Of a stretch of DNA of 64,000 nucleotides, positions 9,581 through 18,218 are shown in pieces. This DNA comes from Pandoraea thiooxydans (GTDB taxonomy: Bacteria; Pseudomonadota; Gammaproteobacteria; Burkholderiales; Burkholderiaceae), in contig NZ_CP014839.1 in NCBI RefSeq assembly GCF_001931675.1, positions 744,001 to 808,000 on the forward strand. Reading direction: 5' to 3'. The notes beneath the pieces are model-generated. The model saw nothing but the letters and a program-made list of their open reading frames with translations. It was not told where the DNA came from and ran no database searches. Each line of letters opens with the position of its first letter. The first letter of the stretch is position 1. The translations under genes and the position numbers were made by a program.

Positions 9581-10474
9581 ATGCCGGAACGCATGCAAGG
9601 CTATGTTTATTTGGCGCTCGCGATGGCGCTGGTAGGCAGCACGGTTGTCGCCAGCAAGCTGATCGCGGCGGGGCTGCCGCCGTTCGCTGCTACTGCGCTG
9701 CGGTTCACGCTGGCATTTCCGATTTTCATGGCGCTGATGCGCGTCACCGGCACCGCATGGCCGAGATTGTCGCGGCGCGACTGGGGCCTCGTGCTGGCGC
9801 AGGCGATCGCCGGCAGTGTCGGCTACACGACGTTGTTGATCTGCGGATTAAGGCTGACCTCGGCTGCCGACGCTGGCGTGATCGTCGGTACGCTGCCGGT
9901 GGTGTCGGCCGCTTTTGCGCTCTTCGTGCTGGGCGAGCGGCCGCACCGGTTCCTGTTGCTGGCCGTCGCGCTGGCGGCCGCGGGCGTTCTCTCGATTGCC
10001 TTGCGCCCGCAAGCCGGCGACGGACATTCGCTGGCCGGCAATGGACTGATTGCCGGCGCCGTGATCTGTGAGAGTCTTTTCATTTTGCTCAACAAGCGGC
10101 TCGATGCGCGCGTGCCGCCGCTCGCGCTCTCGGCGCTGATGAGCGGCATCGGCGGGGTGGCGGCGCTGCCGCTGGCGCTACTCGAGGCGCCGTGGGCGAT
10201 GCCGTTCGATGCGACTGCGCTGTGGGCCGTTGCCTATTACGCGCTGGTGCCCACCGTGGTCGGTTTTGTCCTGTGGTACGCCGGTGCGGAGAAGGTCAGC
10301 GGCACCGAGGCGGCGTTGTTCAACGCGCTCGCGCCAGTCTCGGCCGTGCTGCTGGCCGCCGGATGGCTGGGCGAGCCGGTCGGCGTAAATCAGATGGTCG
10401 GCGTCGGCTGCGTGCTGGCGGCCGTGGCCAGCCTCGGTATGGTGGGCCGGTCGCGCCGCCTGCAAAATATGTGA
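9581..10474 (+). CDS. EamA-family (DMT) transporter
   Basis: A 297-residue membrane protein with ten predicted hydrophobic segments in two EamA repeats. The first repeat begins GYVYLALAMALVGSTVVASKLIAAGLPPFAATALRF and the second begins near residue 155 at GNGLIAGAVICESLFILLNKRL. DMT family members export metabolites or amino acids. It follows an AraC gene, and the B3/B4-domain gene starts 17 bases after its stop, suggesting a two-gene transcript. Substrate unknown. Confidence 0.9.
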   Translation: MPERMQGYVYLALAMALVGSTVVASKLIAAGLPPFAATALRFTLAFPIFMALMRVTGTAWPRLSRRDWGLVLAQAIAGSVGYTTLLICGLRLTSAADAGVIVGTLPVVSAAFALFVLGERPHRFLLLAVALAAAGVLSIALRPQAGDGHSLAGNGLIAGAVICESLFILLNKRLDARVPPLALSALMSGIGGVAALPLALLEAPWAMPFDATALWAVAYYALVPTVVGFVLWYAGAEKVSGTEAALFNALAPVSAVLLAAGWLGEPVGVNQMVGVGCVLAAVASLGMVGRSRRLQNM

Positions 10475-10491
10475 AAACAGGAGATCCACCC

Positions 10492-11184
10492 ATGCAGTTC
10501 TCTCATGCGAATGCGATCTGGTACGACTATCCGGCGCTGACCCCAGGCGTGTTGTTTGCCGAGGGCGTCCCGGGTGACGGCCGCGCGGTGTCCGGGCTCG
10601 CGCATTTTTATGCGCTGGCCGGAGCACGTCTGGCAGCCGGCACCGAAGCCGACTTGCCGGAAATCCAGGCATGGCGTCGTGCATTTTCGTCGATGGGCCT
10701 GAAGCCGACCCAATACCGCTGTGCGTCCGAATCGTTGCTGCGGCGGTTCAGGAAAGAGGGGGCGCTTGCGACGATTCATCCGCTGATCGACCTGTGCAAC
10801 GCTGTCTCGATTGCTTTTGCCACGCCGATCGCCGTGTTCGACACGGGTCGAATCGCCGGCGGCCTGACGGTGCGCTACGCCGAGGGCAACGAACCTTATT
10901 TGGCATTCTCGGGAGAGCAGGAATACCCCGAGCCGGGTGAAGTGATCTTCGCCGATGGCGAGGGTCTCGCGCACGCCCGTCGCTGGACTCATCGGCAAAG
11001 TGTCCGATCGGCCGTGCGTGCCGACACCACGGCGGTTTTGATCGTCGCCGAAGGTCTGCACGCCAGCGCAGGCATCGACGTGCTGCAAATAATCACCGCC
11101 GTGCGCGAAGGTTTGGATGGGCTCGGTTGGCAAACGCGCAAAAGCGCGGTCCTGAGCCAAGTGCGGCCGACGTTCGAATTTTGA
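10492..11184 (+). CDS. B3/B4 domain protein (PheRS-beta-like tRNA-editing fold)
   Basis: A 230-residue protein resembling free-standing B3/B4 domains, which in phenylalanyl-tRNA synthetase beta chains form the editing site. Recognisable blocks are MGLKPTQYRCASESLLRRF, HPLIDLCNAVSIAFATPIAVFD and the late GEVIFADGEGLAHARRW. The last of these matches the EVIFxD..g.a..RrW signature of the family. The ATG at 10492 follows a GGAG ribosome site. Free-standing members have been proposed to clear mischarged tRNA or bind amino acids; neither is shown here. It sits 17 bases after the EamA exporter and is likely co-transcribed with it. Confidence 0.82.
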   Translation: MQFSHANAIWYDYPALTPGVLFAEGVPGDGRAVSGLAHFYALAGARLAAGTEADLPEIQAWRRAFSSMGLKPTQYRCASESLLRRFRKEGALATIHPLIDLCNAVSIAFATPIAVFDTGRIAGGLTVRYAEGNEPYLAFSGEQEYPEPGEVIFADGEGLAHARRWTHRQSVRSAVRADTTAVLIVAEGLHASAGIDVLQIITAVREGLDGLGWQTRKSAVLSQVRPTFEF

Positions 11185-11192
11185 GAAAAGGG

Positions 11193-11214
11193 CAGGGGGC
11201 CGCCAAGCCCCCTG
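11193..11214. terminator. GC-rich hairpin between convergent genes
   Basis: CAGGGGGC (11193-11200) pairs perfectly with GCCCCCTG (11207-11214) around a 6-base loop, between the stop at 11184 and the convergent stop at 11222. A short A-run on the left gives a weak U-tract for the minus-strand transcript. It probably ends transcription from one or both sides. Confidence 0.55.
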
Positions 11215-11221
11215 GAAAGCG

Positions 11222-11521
11222 TTACTGTGCGATGCCGAGTTTGAGGCGGGCCATCGTATTGACCGGATCGCTGTCGGCGAGCACGAAACCCTTGTCGACC
11301 AGCATGCGCGTCATGTATTGCTTGTTGTAGAGAAACGCCATGACCACTTGCCAGATCAGGAACGTGAAAATCGTAAAGAAAAAGTGAATGGCAGCAATGC
11401 CCACTTCGCCGCGAAACAACGGCACCCACCAGCCAAAGAACAGGTAAGTCCAGCTGAAACCAAAATATCCTTTTTTAACCATCCCCGATTGCGGATGCTT
11501 GATCATCACCGCGGTTGCCAT
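11222..11521 (-). CDS. small membrane protein, unknown function
   Basis: A 99-residue protein starting MATAVMIKHPQSGMVKKGYFGFS. It has two close hydrophobic segments (WTYLFFGWWVPLFRG and IAAIHFFFTIFTFLIWQVVMAFLY) and a hydrophilic C-terminus. The YFGFSWTYLFFGWWVPLFRG pattern resembles small proteins annotated with TM2-like or DUF2628-like regions, but I cannot assign a family with confidence. The ATG at 11519-11521 was preferred over upstream starts because the conserved-looking part begins there. Likely inner membrane. Confidence 0.7.
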   Translation of the reverse strand: MATAVMIKHPQSGMVKKGYFGFSWTYLFFGWWVPLFRGEVGIAAIHFFFTIFTFLIWQVVMAFLYNKQYMTRMLVDKGFVLADSDPVNTMARLKLGIAQ

Positions 11522-11714
11522 CTGATCCCCTGAGCGTAAAAGAATTGTCGGTAAAACTGCCCGATGCACTATAAGCATGCGTGAGGCATGCGTCAATCGG
11601 AGCCGCCCGCAACTCAGCCGGTGCGGCCCGGCGAATTGCCGTTGCACAATTGCGGTGGAAGAGGCACGGAGGCCGTTGTGGCAGTCATGGCGCGCCGGTC
11701 CGTGCGATGCAAAG

Positions 11715-11915
11715 TCAGTTGATCTTGGCAGGTTGGGGCGCGTGATGTTGCGTCAGCCGATCGACCGCCAGCACGACTCCGGCGGCCACACCGCACAGCA
11801 CGAGCACAATGAACAGCCGCTTGAGCCAGGATTTGCGCCGCCTGCGCCGGGCCCGGTCATGCGCATCGTGAAACTCGCCCAAGCCGCCGGCGCGCAATTT
11901 GTCCCAATCCATCAT
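11715..11915 (-). CDS. small single-pass membrane protein, unknown
   Basis: Sixty-six residues with a charged N-terminal half (DAHDRARRRRRKSW) followed by one strong membrane helix (LKRLFIVLVLCGVAAGVVLAV) and a short tail. Two adjacent ATG codons start it, with an AAGAGA-like ribosome site upstream. The Arg-rich face before the helix would orient the N-terminus to the cytoplasm. No family recognised; the coding call rests on composition, the membrane segment and the start signal. Confidence 0.6.
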   Translation of the reverse strand: MMDWDKLRAGGLGEFHDAHDRARRRRRKSWLKRLFIVLVLCGVAAGVVLAVDRLTQHHAPQPAKIN

Positions 11916-12124
11916 TCTCTTGATTCCTGGAAATACGCCATGATCAAGATATTAGCCGCATCGCTTGTCGGAATAAAGCTTACGTAACAAATCCGTTTCG
12001 GCTGACATGTTTTGGCCGACAAGATATTCGATAAATGTCGCGTATCATCACCCCGGCATCGTTTGTGAAAAGCGATTGATTTTGCTTTGACGACGCTTGT
12101 CTTTCCGGGGAATTCCAATAAATC

Positions 12125-13441
12125 ATGACCGACACATACACGCCTGAACACGACGGGGTGGGACACGGGTGCTCGACACCCATCCTTGCCAACGCCCGCC
12201 TTGCCAAAAACATAATGACGCTTTTGACGTCAGCCATGGCCGCGATAGCCATTTACTGGGGGTTGGCATGTGGTGCGTTATCCGCGCAGGCAGCCGGCCC
12301 GGCACCCATTTCAATCGCGTCGGGCGTGCAATACCAGTTCCTGGCGCATTGGGATGCGGCCAGGCTAAATGAGATCCTGCAAGTCGAAGCGCCCAAATTC
12401 TCCGGCATCGCCGTTAAACACACGGCGGCGGTCAATGGAGTCAATCTGTACCGCGTGACTTACGCCTCGGTGATCCCGGAGCTGAATAACAAACCGACCA
12501 TGGCCAGCGGCCTGATTGCCATCCCGGACACTGGCGCGAAGGTATTCCCGATGGTGTCTTATCAGCATGGCACCGTTTACGGAAAACAGGAGGTACCGTC
12601 CTATCCCGAGCAGTCGCCGGAGACCGCGCTGATGATCGCGCAATTTGCCGGGCAGGGCTACGTGGTGATCGGCGCCGACTATTTCGGCCTGGGCGACTCA
12701 ACCGAGCCGGAAGGCTATATGGTCAAGGCAAGTCACCAGCAGGCCTGCTATGACATGCTGATGGCCAGCCGGGCCGTGCTGAGCAGCATGCGCCTCGACA
12801 CTGGCAAGCTGTTCCTTGCCGGCTGGTCGCAAGGGGGCTTCGTGACGATGGCCTTCCTGGAGAAGCTCGAAGCCGCGCATATTAAAGTCGCTGCCGCGGC
12901 GACTGCCAGCGCGCCCGTCGATGTATTCGTGGCGCTGAACGGTTTTCTCAGCTTCCCTCGCAAGAACGACGCATCGTGGGTGAACAGTCTTTTCATCCTC
13001 TCCGCGTTTTCCTTTGAAAACTATTACCGCGTGCCTGGGCTCGCGCGCTCGATAATCGCCGACAAATACTACGACGTCGCACTCAAGGCATACGAGCGCA
13101 AGCCGTTCGATCCAGCGCAAATCCCGACGAACCTGCATCTGCTCATCAAGCCCGCATACTTCGATCCGCAATTTTTCGCCGAATCCGCCTACGGCCGTCT
13201 GGTGGCCCGAACCGAAGCGTACCGCTGGGTGTTCAAGTCGCCGGTGCGCAACTACTACGGTGAAGCGGATGAAGCGATCAGCACCGGCCTGGGCAAGTTG
13301 GCGATGCGGTATCAACGTGCGATGGGCCAAGGCAACCCGAAAGTCGAAGCGATTTCCACCGGCGCCACCACGCATCGGGGGACCTTCGCCGAGGCGGTGC
13401 CGCGGTGGAAAACCTGGTTTGATTCCTTGTCGACGGAATGA
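12125..13441 (+). CDS. exported alpha/beta-hydrolase, secretory lipase-like
   Basis: A 438-residue alpha/beta hydrolase. The nucleophile is Ser235 in GWSQG, the acid is probably the Asp in YYGEADEAI, and the His is in TGATTHRGTF near the C-terminus, giving a complete triad. A hydrophobic segment around residues 31-55 (TLLTSAMAAIAIYWGLACGALSAQA) looks like a signal peptide. A start at the ATG at 12215 would place it exactly N-terminal, but 12125 has a better upstream GGGGAA. The layout GTVYGKQEVPS, GYVVIGADYFGLG and the long lid between nucleophile and acid resemble the secretory lipase/tannase-like prolyl-oligopeptidase-fold proteins. Likely acts on esters outside the cytoplasm. Confidence 0.8.
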   Translation: MTDTYTPEHDGVGHGCSTPILANARLAKNIMTLLTSAMAAIAIYWGLACGALSAQAAGPAPISIASGVQYQFLAHWDAARLNEILQVEAPKFSGIAVKHTAAVNGVNLYRVTYASVIPELNNKPTMASGLIAIPDTGAKVFPMVSYQHGTVYGKQEVPSYPEQSPETALMIAQFAGQGYVVIGADYFGLGDSTEPEGYMVKASHQQACYDMLMASRAVLSSMRLDTGKLFLAGWSQGGFVTMAFLEKLEAAHIKVAAAATASAPVDVFVALNGFLSFPRKNDASWVNSLFILSAFSFENYYRVPGLARSIIADKYYDVALKAYERKPFDPAQIPTNLHLLIKPAYFDPQFFAESAYGRLVARTEAYRWVFKSPVRNYYGEADEAISTGLGKLAMRYQRAMGQGNPKVEAISTGATTHRGTFAEAVPRWKTWFDSLSTE

Positions 13442-13514
13442 ACCCCGTGGGGCGGCGGTGTCTTGCCGTACCCGAAGAGCGTGCCCGTGGATGCGGCCAC
13501 GCTCTCTCGTACGA

Positions 13515-14048
13515 TTACGCGGCGCCGCTTGCGCGCCGTCGGATCGCCTGTATCTCGCTTTGCGTCAATCCAAGCGAATGCAGAAACGCCGCATGCGCAT
13601 CCGGATTTTCGGCCTCGAACTCGGCGTGCCACCGGTCCATTGCCGCTTCGTCGAAACCGGCACGGCGCAGTAAATCAACCCATGCGTGCTTGCCGCGCGG
13701 GCGCTGATGCCGCAGAAACGCCGGTTGCGCGAGCAGCGTGGCGATCGCTTTCTGGTGGTGTCTGAGGCGCGCGATTTCGTCGTTGAGTGTCATCAGATGC
13801 GCCTCGAGAATCCGGGCGGCGGTGTCTGCCTGATTGGCGAGCAGCTCTCGTATCAACTCCAGCGAGAGCCCCGCGGCCCGATACGCGCGGATCGAACGCA
13901 AGCGCTCCCTCTGCGCTTCGTCGTATAGGCGATAGCCGCCCACGCTACGGCCGATCGGGGTCAGCAAGCCGAGCGATTCATAGTGAAGCAGCGAGGCGCG
14001 CGAGAGCCCCGCTTCACGCGCCAATCGTCCAAGAGTCAGGTGTGTCAT
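13515..14048 (-). CDS. MerR-family transcriptional regulator
   Basis: A 177-residue MerR-type regulator. It has an N-terminal winged helix (LTLGRLAREAGLSRASLLHYESLGLLTPIGRSVGGYRLYDEAQRERL), a coiled-coil region (residues 80-110) and a C-terminal domain (HAWVDLLRRAGFDEAAMDRWHAEFE) like the TipAS/antibiotic-binding class. No metal-binding cysteines are seen, so a small-molecule ligand is more likely than a metal. Its ATG overlaps the stop of the upstream hypothetical gene by four bases (ATGA), so the two are translationally coupled. Confidence 0.88.
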   Translation of the reverse strand: MTHLTLGRLAREAGLSRASLLHYESLGLLTPIGRSVGGYRLYDEAQRERLRSIRAYRAAGLSLELIRELLANQADTAARILEAHLMTLNDEIARLRHHQKAIATLLAQPAFLRHQRPRGKHAWVDLLRRAGFDEAAMDRWHAEFEAENPDAHAAFLHSLGLTQSEIQAIRRRASGAA

Positions 14049-14461
14049 GACGGCAAGGGTAGTCGGTCCGGCGAGAGAAAGTCGTAGCGCGCATCGGGTC
14101 GCGCCAGCAGCTCCGGTGAGTAATGTTCGGCGATCATGATCCGGCAGTCACCGAGAAAGGCGGGCGCTTGCGCGAGAAAGCCTTCGAACGCCAGCGATCG
14201 GTCCGCGCCGCCCGCATGCGCCATCAGGCGCACGAGCGCTTCGGTCAACGTGCGATGGTAGCGATGCGATGCGTCGAGATGCGCAGCGTAGCGCGCTATG
14301 CCGGCGCAGGTTCGCTCGATGGCTTCATCGATGGGAAAGCGCTGCAAATGAATCCATGCCACGCGCAAGTGATTGCGATGATTGAACGCATGCGCCGGCA
14401 ACCGGCAGGCTAGAAAGGCTTCGAGGAATGCGTCGTCGGTGAAATCTCGAATGGCGTCCAT
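14045..14461 (-). CDS. conserved hypothetical protein coupled to MerR
   Basis: A 138-residue soluble protein, starting at the ATG at 14459-14461. Conserved-looking blocks are LPAHAFNHRNHLRVAWIHLQRF and RYHRTLTEALVRLMAHA, with several His and Arg residues that could form a small binding site. I do not recognise a named domain. A longer frame reaches 14617 but adds only low-complexity sequence. The four-base overlap with the MerR gene suggests a shared transcript and perhaps a shared signal. Confidence 0.7.
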   Translation of the reverse strand: MDAIRDFTDDAFLEAFLACRLPAHAFNHRNHLRVAWIHLQRFPIDEAIERTCAGIARYAAHLDASHRYHRTLTEALVRLMAHAGGADRSLAFEGFLAQAPAFLGDCRIMIAEHYSPELLARPDARYDFLSPDRLPLPS

Positions 14462-14600
14462 GCGAATCGACAGGTCCTGGTTGAACGTGATGTCGATCTT
14501 GAAGGTGTCTACCGTAGTCGAGTCAAGCGAAATTTTTCGCCAGGCGCACGCTCGTTGCCTGGCAGGGGCGATCGGCGAATTACCGCCGCCCGAATCAAGT

Positions 14601-14626
14601 TGGCGCGCCTTCCGCAAGGCGCGCCA
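14601..14626 (-). terminator. hairpin after the ProQ-family gene
   Basis: An 11-bp perfect stem (14601-14611 with 14616-14626, core GGCGCGCC) and a 4-base loop lie 12 bases past the stop of the ProQ-family gene. The U-tract on the minus strand is poor, so termination efficiency is uncertain. Confidence 0.55.
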
Positions 14627-14638
14627 TATCGCCGGGAA

Positions 14639-15250
14639 TTACTCTGCTTGGTCGCCCGTTGCCGCAGACGGCTGTGACGTTTCGGCCGCGTCCGGGGCGG
14701 GTGTCTGCGGAGCGGAGCCCGCTGGCGCGGCTGACGCCGGGCGCCGGCCCTGCCGTCGTGCGCCGGAGGCACCTCTTGCCTGACGGCGAGCGAACGCTGC
14801 GTCGCGCTCGCTGACCTGGCCTGCCGGTGCGCCGGCCAGATCCACGCGGGCTGCCCCGTCGGTCAGGCAGGCCCAGTAACGGCTGCCGCGGCACCACGTG
14901 CCGAGTGCCTCGCGCAGTTCGGCTTCGTTCAGCGCGAGCTCTTCGGCATGGGCCAGAAGGTCGGTCAGGATGCCGATCTTCAGCGCCACCTTGGGCGCGG
15001 GATTTTTCGGGAACGCTACTGGGAAGCGCTTCTGCAGTTTGCCGATCACACGCACGACCGGATCGACCGGCTCGCTCTTGGCCGCCGCCTGGCCGTTTGC
15101 CTTCGATTGGGCAGGACGGGCTGGGCGGGCCGGGTGGGCGGGGCGAGCGGGCTTGGCCGCCGGGTTGGCGGCCTGTCGCGTTTTTTCTTTCGCTTCCCGT
15201 GCTTCCTTAGCCAGCTGTTTCTTCAGTTCTGCCAGTTGCTCGAATCCCAT
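14639..15250 (-). CDS. ProQ/FinO-domain RNA chaperone
   Basis: A 203-residue protein with a coiled, basic Ala/Pro/Lys-rich N-terminal region (residues 1-65, with repeated PARPAHPARPARPAQ). A central ProQ/FinO RNA-binding domain follows (VIGKLQKRFPVAFPKNPAPKVALKIGI... ELREALGTWCRGSRYWACL), then a disordered Arg/Ala-rich tail. ProQ-family proteins bind structured small RNAs and mRNA 3' ends. The ATG at 15248-15250 is preferred over an ATG at 15296-15298 because MGFEQLAELKKQLAKEA begins the usual N-terminal helix of beta-proteobacterial members. It is monocistronic, with a hairpin just after the stop. Confidence 0.88.
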   Translation of the reverse strand: MGFEQLAELKKQLAKEAREAKEKTRQAANPAAKPARPAHPARPARPAQSKANGQAAAKSEPVDPVVRVIGKLQKRFPVAFPKNPAPKVALKIGILTDLLAHAEELALNEAELREALGTWCRGSRYWACLTDGAARVDLAGAPAGQVSERDAAFARRQARGASGARRQGRRPASAAPAGSAPQTPAPDAAETSQPSAATGDQAE

Positions 15251-15975
15251 GACGCTTCCTGTGAGGGTCCATCCAAAAGCCGAATAGTAGCAGCCCAATG
15301 CTCAGTGCGTGGGCGGTTGGCACGGCGTGGTGCGCTGCCGGGAGGGCGGACGAGCCATCGTCGTGTGCGTTCGTGCAGCTTGCTCGTCAGGCACTCACAT
15401 AGCCGCACGTGACGAAGTTGATTCAGTGTTTCCCGCGTGCGACGCCGTTGTGCATGGTAAATCGGTTGCCCTGGCCCGCGAGCCCGTTATCGCCGTCTTC
15501 GAATGGACCGCATTGGTGCCCTGGCCAGAACGGAGCAACACTGTGCCGTTGCGCGCGGCGATATGGAGCGCCGCCAACGGGGGCATTACGTCGGAAATCA
15601 GGCAGACATCGCCGTTGCCGGATGTCGATGGAATGCATTCTAGCGTCACCGGCTCGGCCGCGCTTACTGTCGACCTTGTCGCGAACAGTAGCGGGCGTCT
15701 GGGTATCGGCGATCGGTTGGCGGTCATTGACAGTACATGGGGATGACCGGTTGTCCGATGGGCGACGGCGCGGCCATTGAGTGCCGGAGCTATGTGGTTA
15801 CCAGGAGCGAGCCGACAGGCCGTCATTTCATGCATGAATTGATGCAAAGCGTGCAATTCTCCTGCGCGCTATCTGCCGACATAATGGGGCCGCTCAAGCA
15901 CCATTCCCAGGGTGGGTGAGGCCGCAGGGCCCATTCGCCGCCCGAGAGAGTCAATCAAAAACGACGAGGAGACAC
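15251..15975. other. 725-bp intergenic region, no confident gene
   Basis: It holds the promoters of the ProQ-family gene (left) and of the MFS operon (right). Open frames exist on both strands: plus strand up to the stop at 15744-15746, ending ALTVDLVANSSGRLGIGDRLAVIDSTWG, and minus strand 15395-15856. Neither resembles a family I know, neither has a good ribosome site, and each is the shadow of the other. It could be a decayed gene or a fast-evolving small protein. A GAGGAGA ribosome site at 15966-15972 belongs to the MFS gene. Confidence 0.4.
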
Positions 15976-17319
15976 ATGTCTAGTTCCAGCATCAGCGAGC
16001 GGATGGATCGGCTGCCGATCACGCGACCCCACAGGATTGCCGTGTTTGCGCTGGCATTCGCGTACTTCTTCGAGTTCGCAGACCTCAATACATTCGCCTT
16101 CGCGGCCCCAGGGGTCATGAAAGCGTGGCACATCGCCGTGAGCTCGGTGGCGTTCATCACTTCCGCGAGTTTCGGCGGCATGTTCATCGGCGCGGTCTGT
16201 GCCGGCTGGCTGGCCGACGCGATCGGCCGAAAACGCGCGCTCGTCCTGACCATTTTGTGTTACGCGACGTTCTCGTTGCTCAACGCGGCCTCCTGGAGTG
16301 TACTTTCGCTCGCAGCGTTCCGGTTTCTCACAGGGGTCGGCCTGTCGGGCATGACGGTGACGGCGAACACCTATGTCAGCGAATTCTTTCCCGCGAAGGT
16401 GCGCGGGAAATATATGGGGCGCATCATGACGGTCGGCCTCGTGGGTATTCCCGCCACGGCCTGGTTTGCCAGGACATTCGTACCGATGGCCTCCTGGGGG
16501 TGGCGAGCCGTGTTCGTCTGGGGAAGCCTGGGCCTGATCGCACTGGCGTTCGTCGCGCGTATGAAGGAGTCGCCGCGCTGGTTGCTGCGCCGCAACCGTG
16601 AAGCACAAGCGCTCAGAATCGTGGAGGAGCTCGAGGCACTGGCAGCCGCCAGGCCGGCTCCCGCGAGCGACGTCGCCCCCCATGTTCATCGCGAGCCGAT
16701 CGATTATGGCCGCCGGGTACCGTTGGGGCGGCTTTTCGAGCCCACCGAGCGCAAGCGCACGTTCGTCCTGCTGCTGGTCTGGATTTTCCAAACCCTCGGT
16801 TTCTATGGCTTTGTCGCCTGGGTGCCCACGTTGCTGGTCAAGCATGGATTCTCGGTCGTTCACTCGCTGACTTATGCGAGCCTGATCGCCGTGTGCAACC
16901 CGCTTGGCGCGATCCTGGCTTCTTACCTGGTGGAGCGTTTCGAGCGGCGCTGGTTCATCACTGTCGACGGGATTCTGATCGCAATCTTCGGGCTGGCGTT
17001 CGGGCTGTCCTTCCAGCCACAGGCGATCCTGGTGTTCGGCGCGCTGGTGATGCTCAGCATCCAGGCCATGGCAGTGGCTCTGTACACCTACACGCCAGAG
17101 ATGTTCCCGACCGATGTTCGGTCCACCGGGATGGGCCTGACCTACGGCGTGGGACGCCTGGCCAACGTGGTGGGTCCGTTCGTCGTCAGCGCGCTGTTCG
17201 ACACCTACGGATACGGCAGCGTGTTCGTCTATATCGCCGTGTGCTGGCTGGCGGTATCCGCGGTGGTCAGCGTGTTCGGCACCTCGACCACGGGGCGATC
17301 GCTCGAGGCGCTTCACTGA
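15976..17319 (+). CDS. MFS transporter (organic-acid symporter type)
   Basis: A 447-residue major-facilitator protein with twelve predicted helices. It has the motif-A loop GWLADAIGRKRALVL between helices 2 and 3, RFLTGVGLSGMTVTANTYVSEFFPAKVRGKYMG, and a second half beginning near residue 255 (LFEPTERKRTFVLLLVWIFQTLGFYGFV). The pattern fits the metabolite:H+ symporter / aromatic- and dicarboxylic-acid import branch. The ATG at 15976 has a strong GAGGAGA site; the frame opens at 15916 without one. It leads a five-gene plus-strand operon (gap of 28 bases to the next gene), so it probably imports the substrate of that pathway. Confidence 0.9.
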   Translation: MSSSSISERMDRLPITRPHRIAVFALAFAYFFEFADLNTFAFAAPGVMKAWHIAVSSVAFITSASFGGMFIGAVCAGWLADAIGRKRALVLTILCYATFSLLNAASWSVLSLAAFRFLTGVGLSGMTVTANTYVSEFFPAKVRGKYMGRIMTVGLVGIPATAWFARTFVPMASWGWRAVFVWGSLGLIALAFVARMKESPRWLLRRNREAQALRIVEELEALAAARPAPASDVAPHVHREPIDYGRRVPLGRLFEPTERKRTFVLLLVWIFQTLGFYGFVAWVPTLLVKHGFSVVHSLTYASLIAVCNPLGAILASYLVERFERRWFITVDGILIAIFGLAFGLSFQPQAILVFGALVMLSIQAMAVALYTYTPEMFPTDVRSTGMGLTYGVGRLANVVGPFVVSALFDTYGYGSVFVYIAVCWLAVSAVVSVFGTSTTGRSLEALH

Positions 17320-17347
17320 ACTGGCTTCGGACGACAGGGAGATTTTT

Positions 17348-18193
17348 ATGACGGATTGGACACAGTGGATCGGGCGCGTCGAAACGCGTGATGACCTCGT
17401 CACGGCAGCTCCCGTGCGCGGCCTGACGGCGACGCTCGATCGGGAGGCAGCCGAGGTCATCCCGGGCATGGCGTTGCCGCCCCTGTGGCACTGGCTTTAT
17501 TTTCTGCCCAGCGAGCGCCAGAGCGGTATCGGTGCCGATGGCCATGCCAAGCGCGGCGACTTCCTGCCGCCGGTGCCGCTGCCGCGCCGCATGTGGGCGG
17601 CAAGCGAGTTCGAATTTCGCGCGCCGGTGCGCGTGGGCGATGCGGTGCGCCGCACGAGCACGATCGTCGACGTGACCCACAAGCAGGGCCGCACGGGGCC
17701 TCTGGCTTTCGTCAAGGTGCGGCACGAGATTCGCCGCAATGACGATGCCGATCCTGCCATCGTCGAGTTCCACGACATCGTCTACCGCCAGGCGCGCCAA
17801 CCCGGCGACGTGGATCCTCCTCCGGTGGTGGCGCCGCCAGCCACGTGGCAGCGAGAGATCGTTCCTGACGACGTATTGCTGTTCCGGTATTCGGCGCTGA
17901 CCTTCAACGGCCATCGCATCCACTACGACCGCAGGTACGTAACCGAAGTCGAGGGCTACCCGGGGCTGATCGTGCACGGCCCGCTGATCGCCACATTGCT
18001 CCTGGATCTCCTGCGCAGGCATCGACCGGAGGCGGACGTTGCCGCGTTCAGCTTCCGCGCGCGTCGCCCGACCTTCGACCTGCATCCGTTTTCCGTGTGC
18101 GCCGCGCCGGACACGGACCCTCGCAAGGTCCGGCTGTGGGGGGCGGACCACGAGGGCTGGCTGACGATGGATGCCGTCGCAACGCTGCGATGA
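17348..18193 (+). CDS. HTD2/MaoC-type hydratase (mesaconyl- or itaconyl-CoA hydratase-like)
   Basis: A 281-residue double-hotdog acyl-CoA hydratase. The N-terminal FAS1-like dehydratase half includes PPLWHWLYFLP and LPRRMWAASEFEFRAPVRVGDAV. The C-terminal half carries the active-site signature FRYSALTFNGHRIHYD, then EGYPGLIVHGPLIATLL. These blocks are typical of mesaconyl-C4-CoA hydratase and its HTD2 relatives, which add water across the double bond of a branched dicarboxylyl-CoA. Its neighbours, a CoA-transferase and a CitE-like lyase, are the other two steps of the known C5-dicarboxylate route to pyruvate and acetyl-CoA. The exact regio- and substrate specificity is inferred. Confidence 0.82.
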   Translation: MTDWTQWIGRVETRDDLVTAAPVRGLTATLDREAAEVIPGMALPPLWHWLYFLPSERQSGIGADGHAKRGDFLPPVPLPRRMWAASEFEFRAPVRVGDAVRRTSTIVDVTHKQGRTGPLAFVKVRHEIRRNDDADPAIVEFHDIVYRQARQPGDVDPPPVVAPPATWQREIVPDDVLLFRYSALTFNGHRIHYDRRYVTEVEGYPGLIVHGPLIATLLLDLLRRHRPEADVAAFSFRARRPTFDLHPFSVCAAPDTDPRKVRLWGADHEGWLTMDAVATLR

Positions 18194-18218
18194 ACCTGCA
18201 ACAAGGATCAGACTTCTC

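Noticed and set aside
13476-13505. Hairpin with 8-bp arms before the MerR stop as a terminator
   Set aside because: The loop is 14 bases and there is no T-run; too weak to call.
15309-15856. Opposed open frames in the ProQ-MFS gap as possible new small genes
   Set aside because: Neither has a ribosome site or recognisable features, and each explains the other as a shadow; recorded only as intergenic.
15955-17469. 504-residue minus-strand frame opposite the MFS gene
   Set aside because: The plus strand encodes a full 12-helix MFS protein with motif A and a strong ribosome site.
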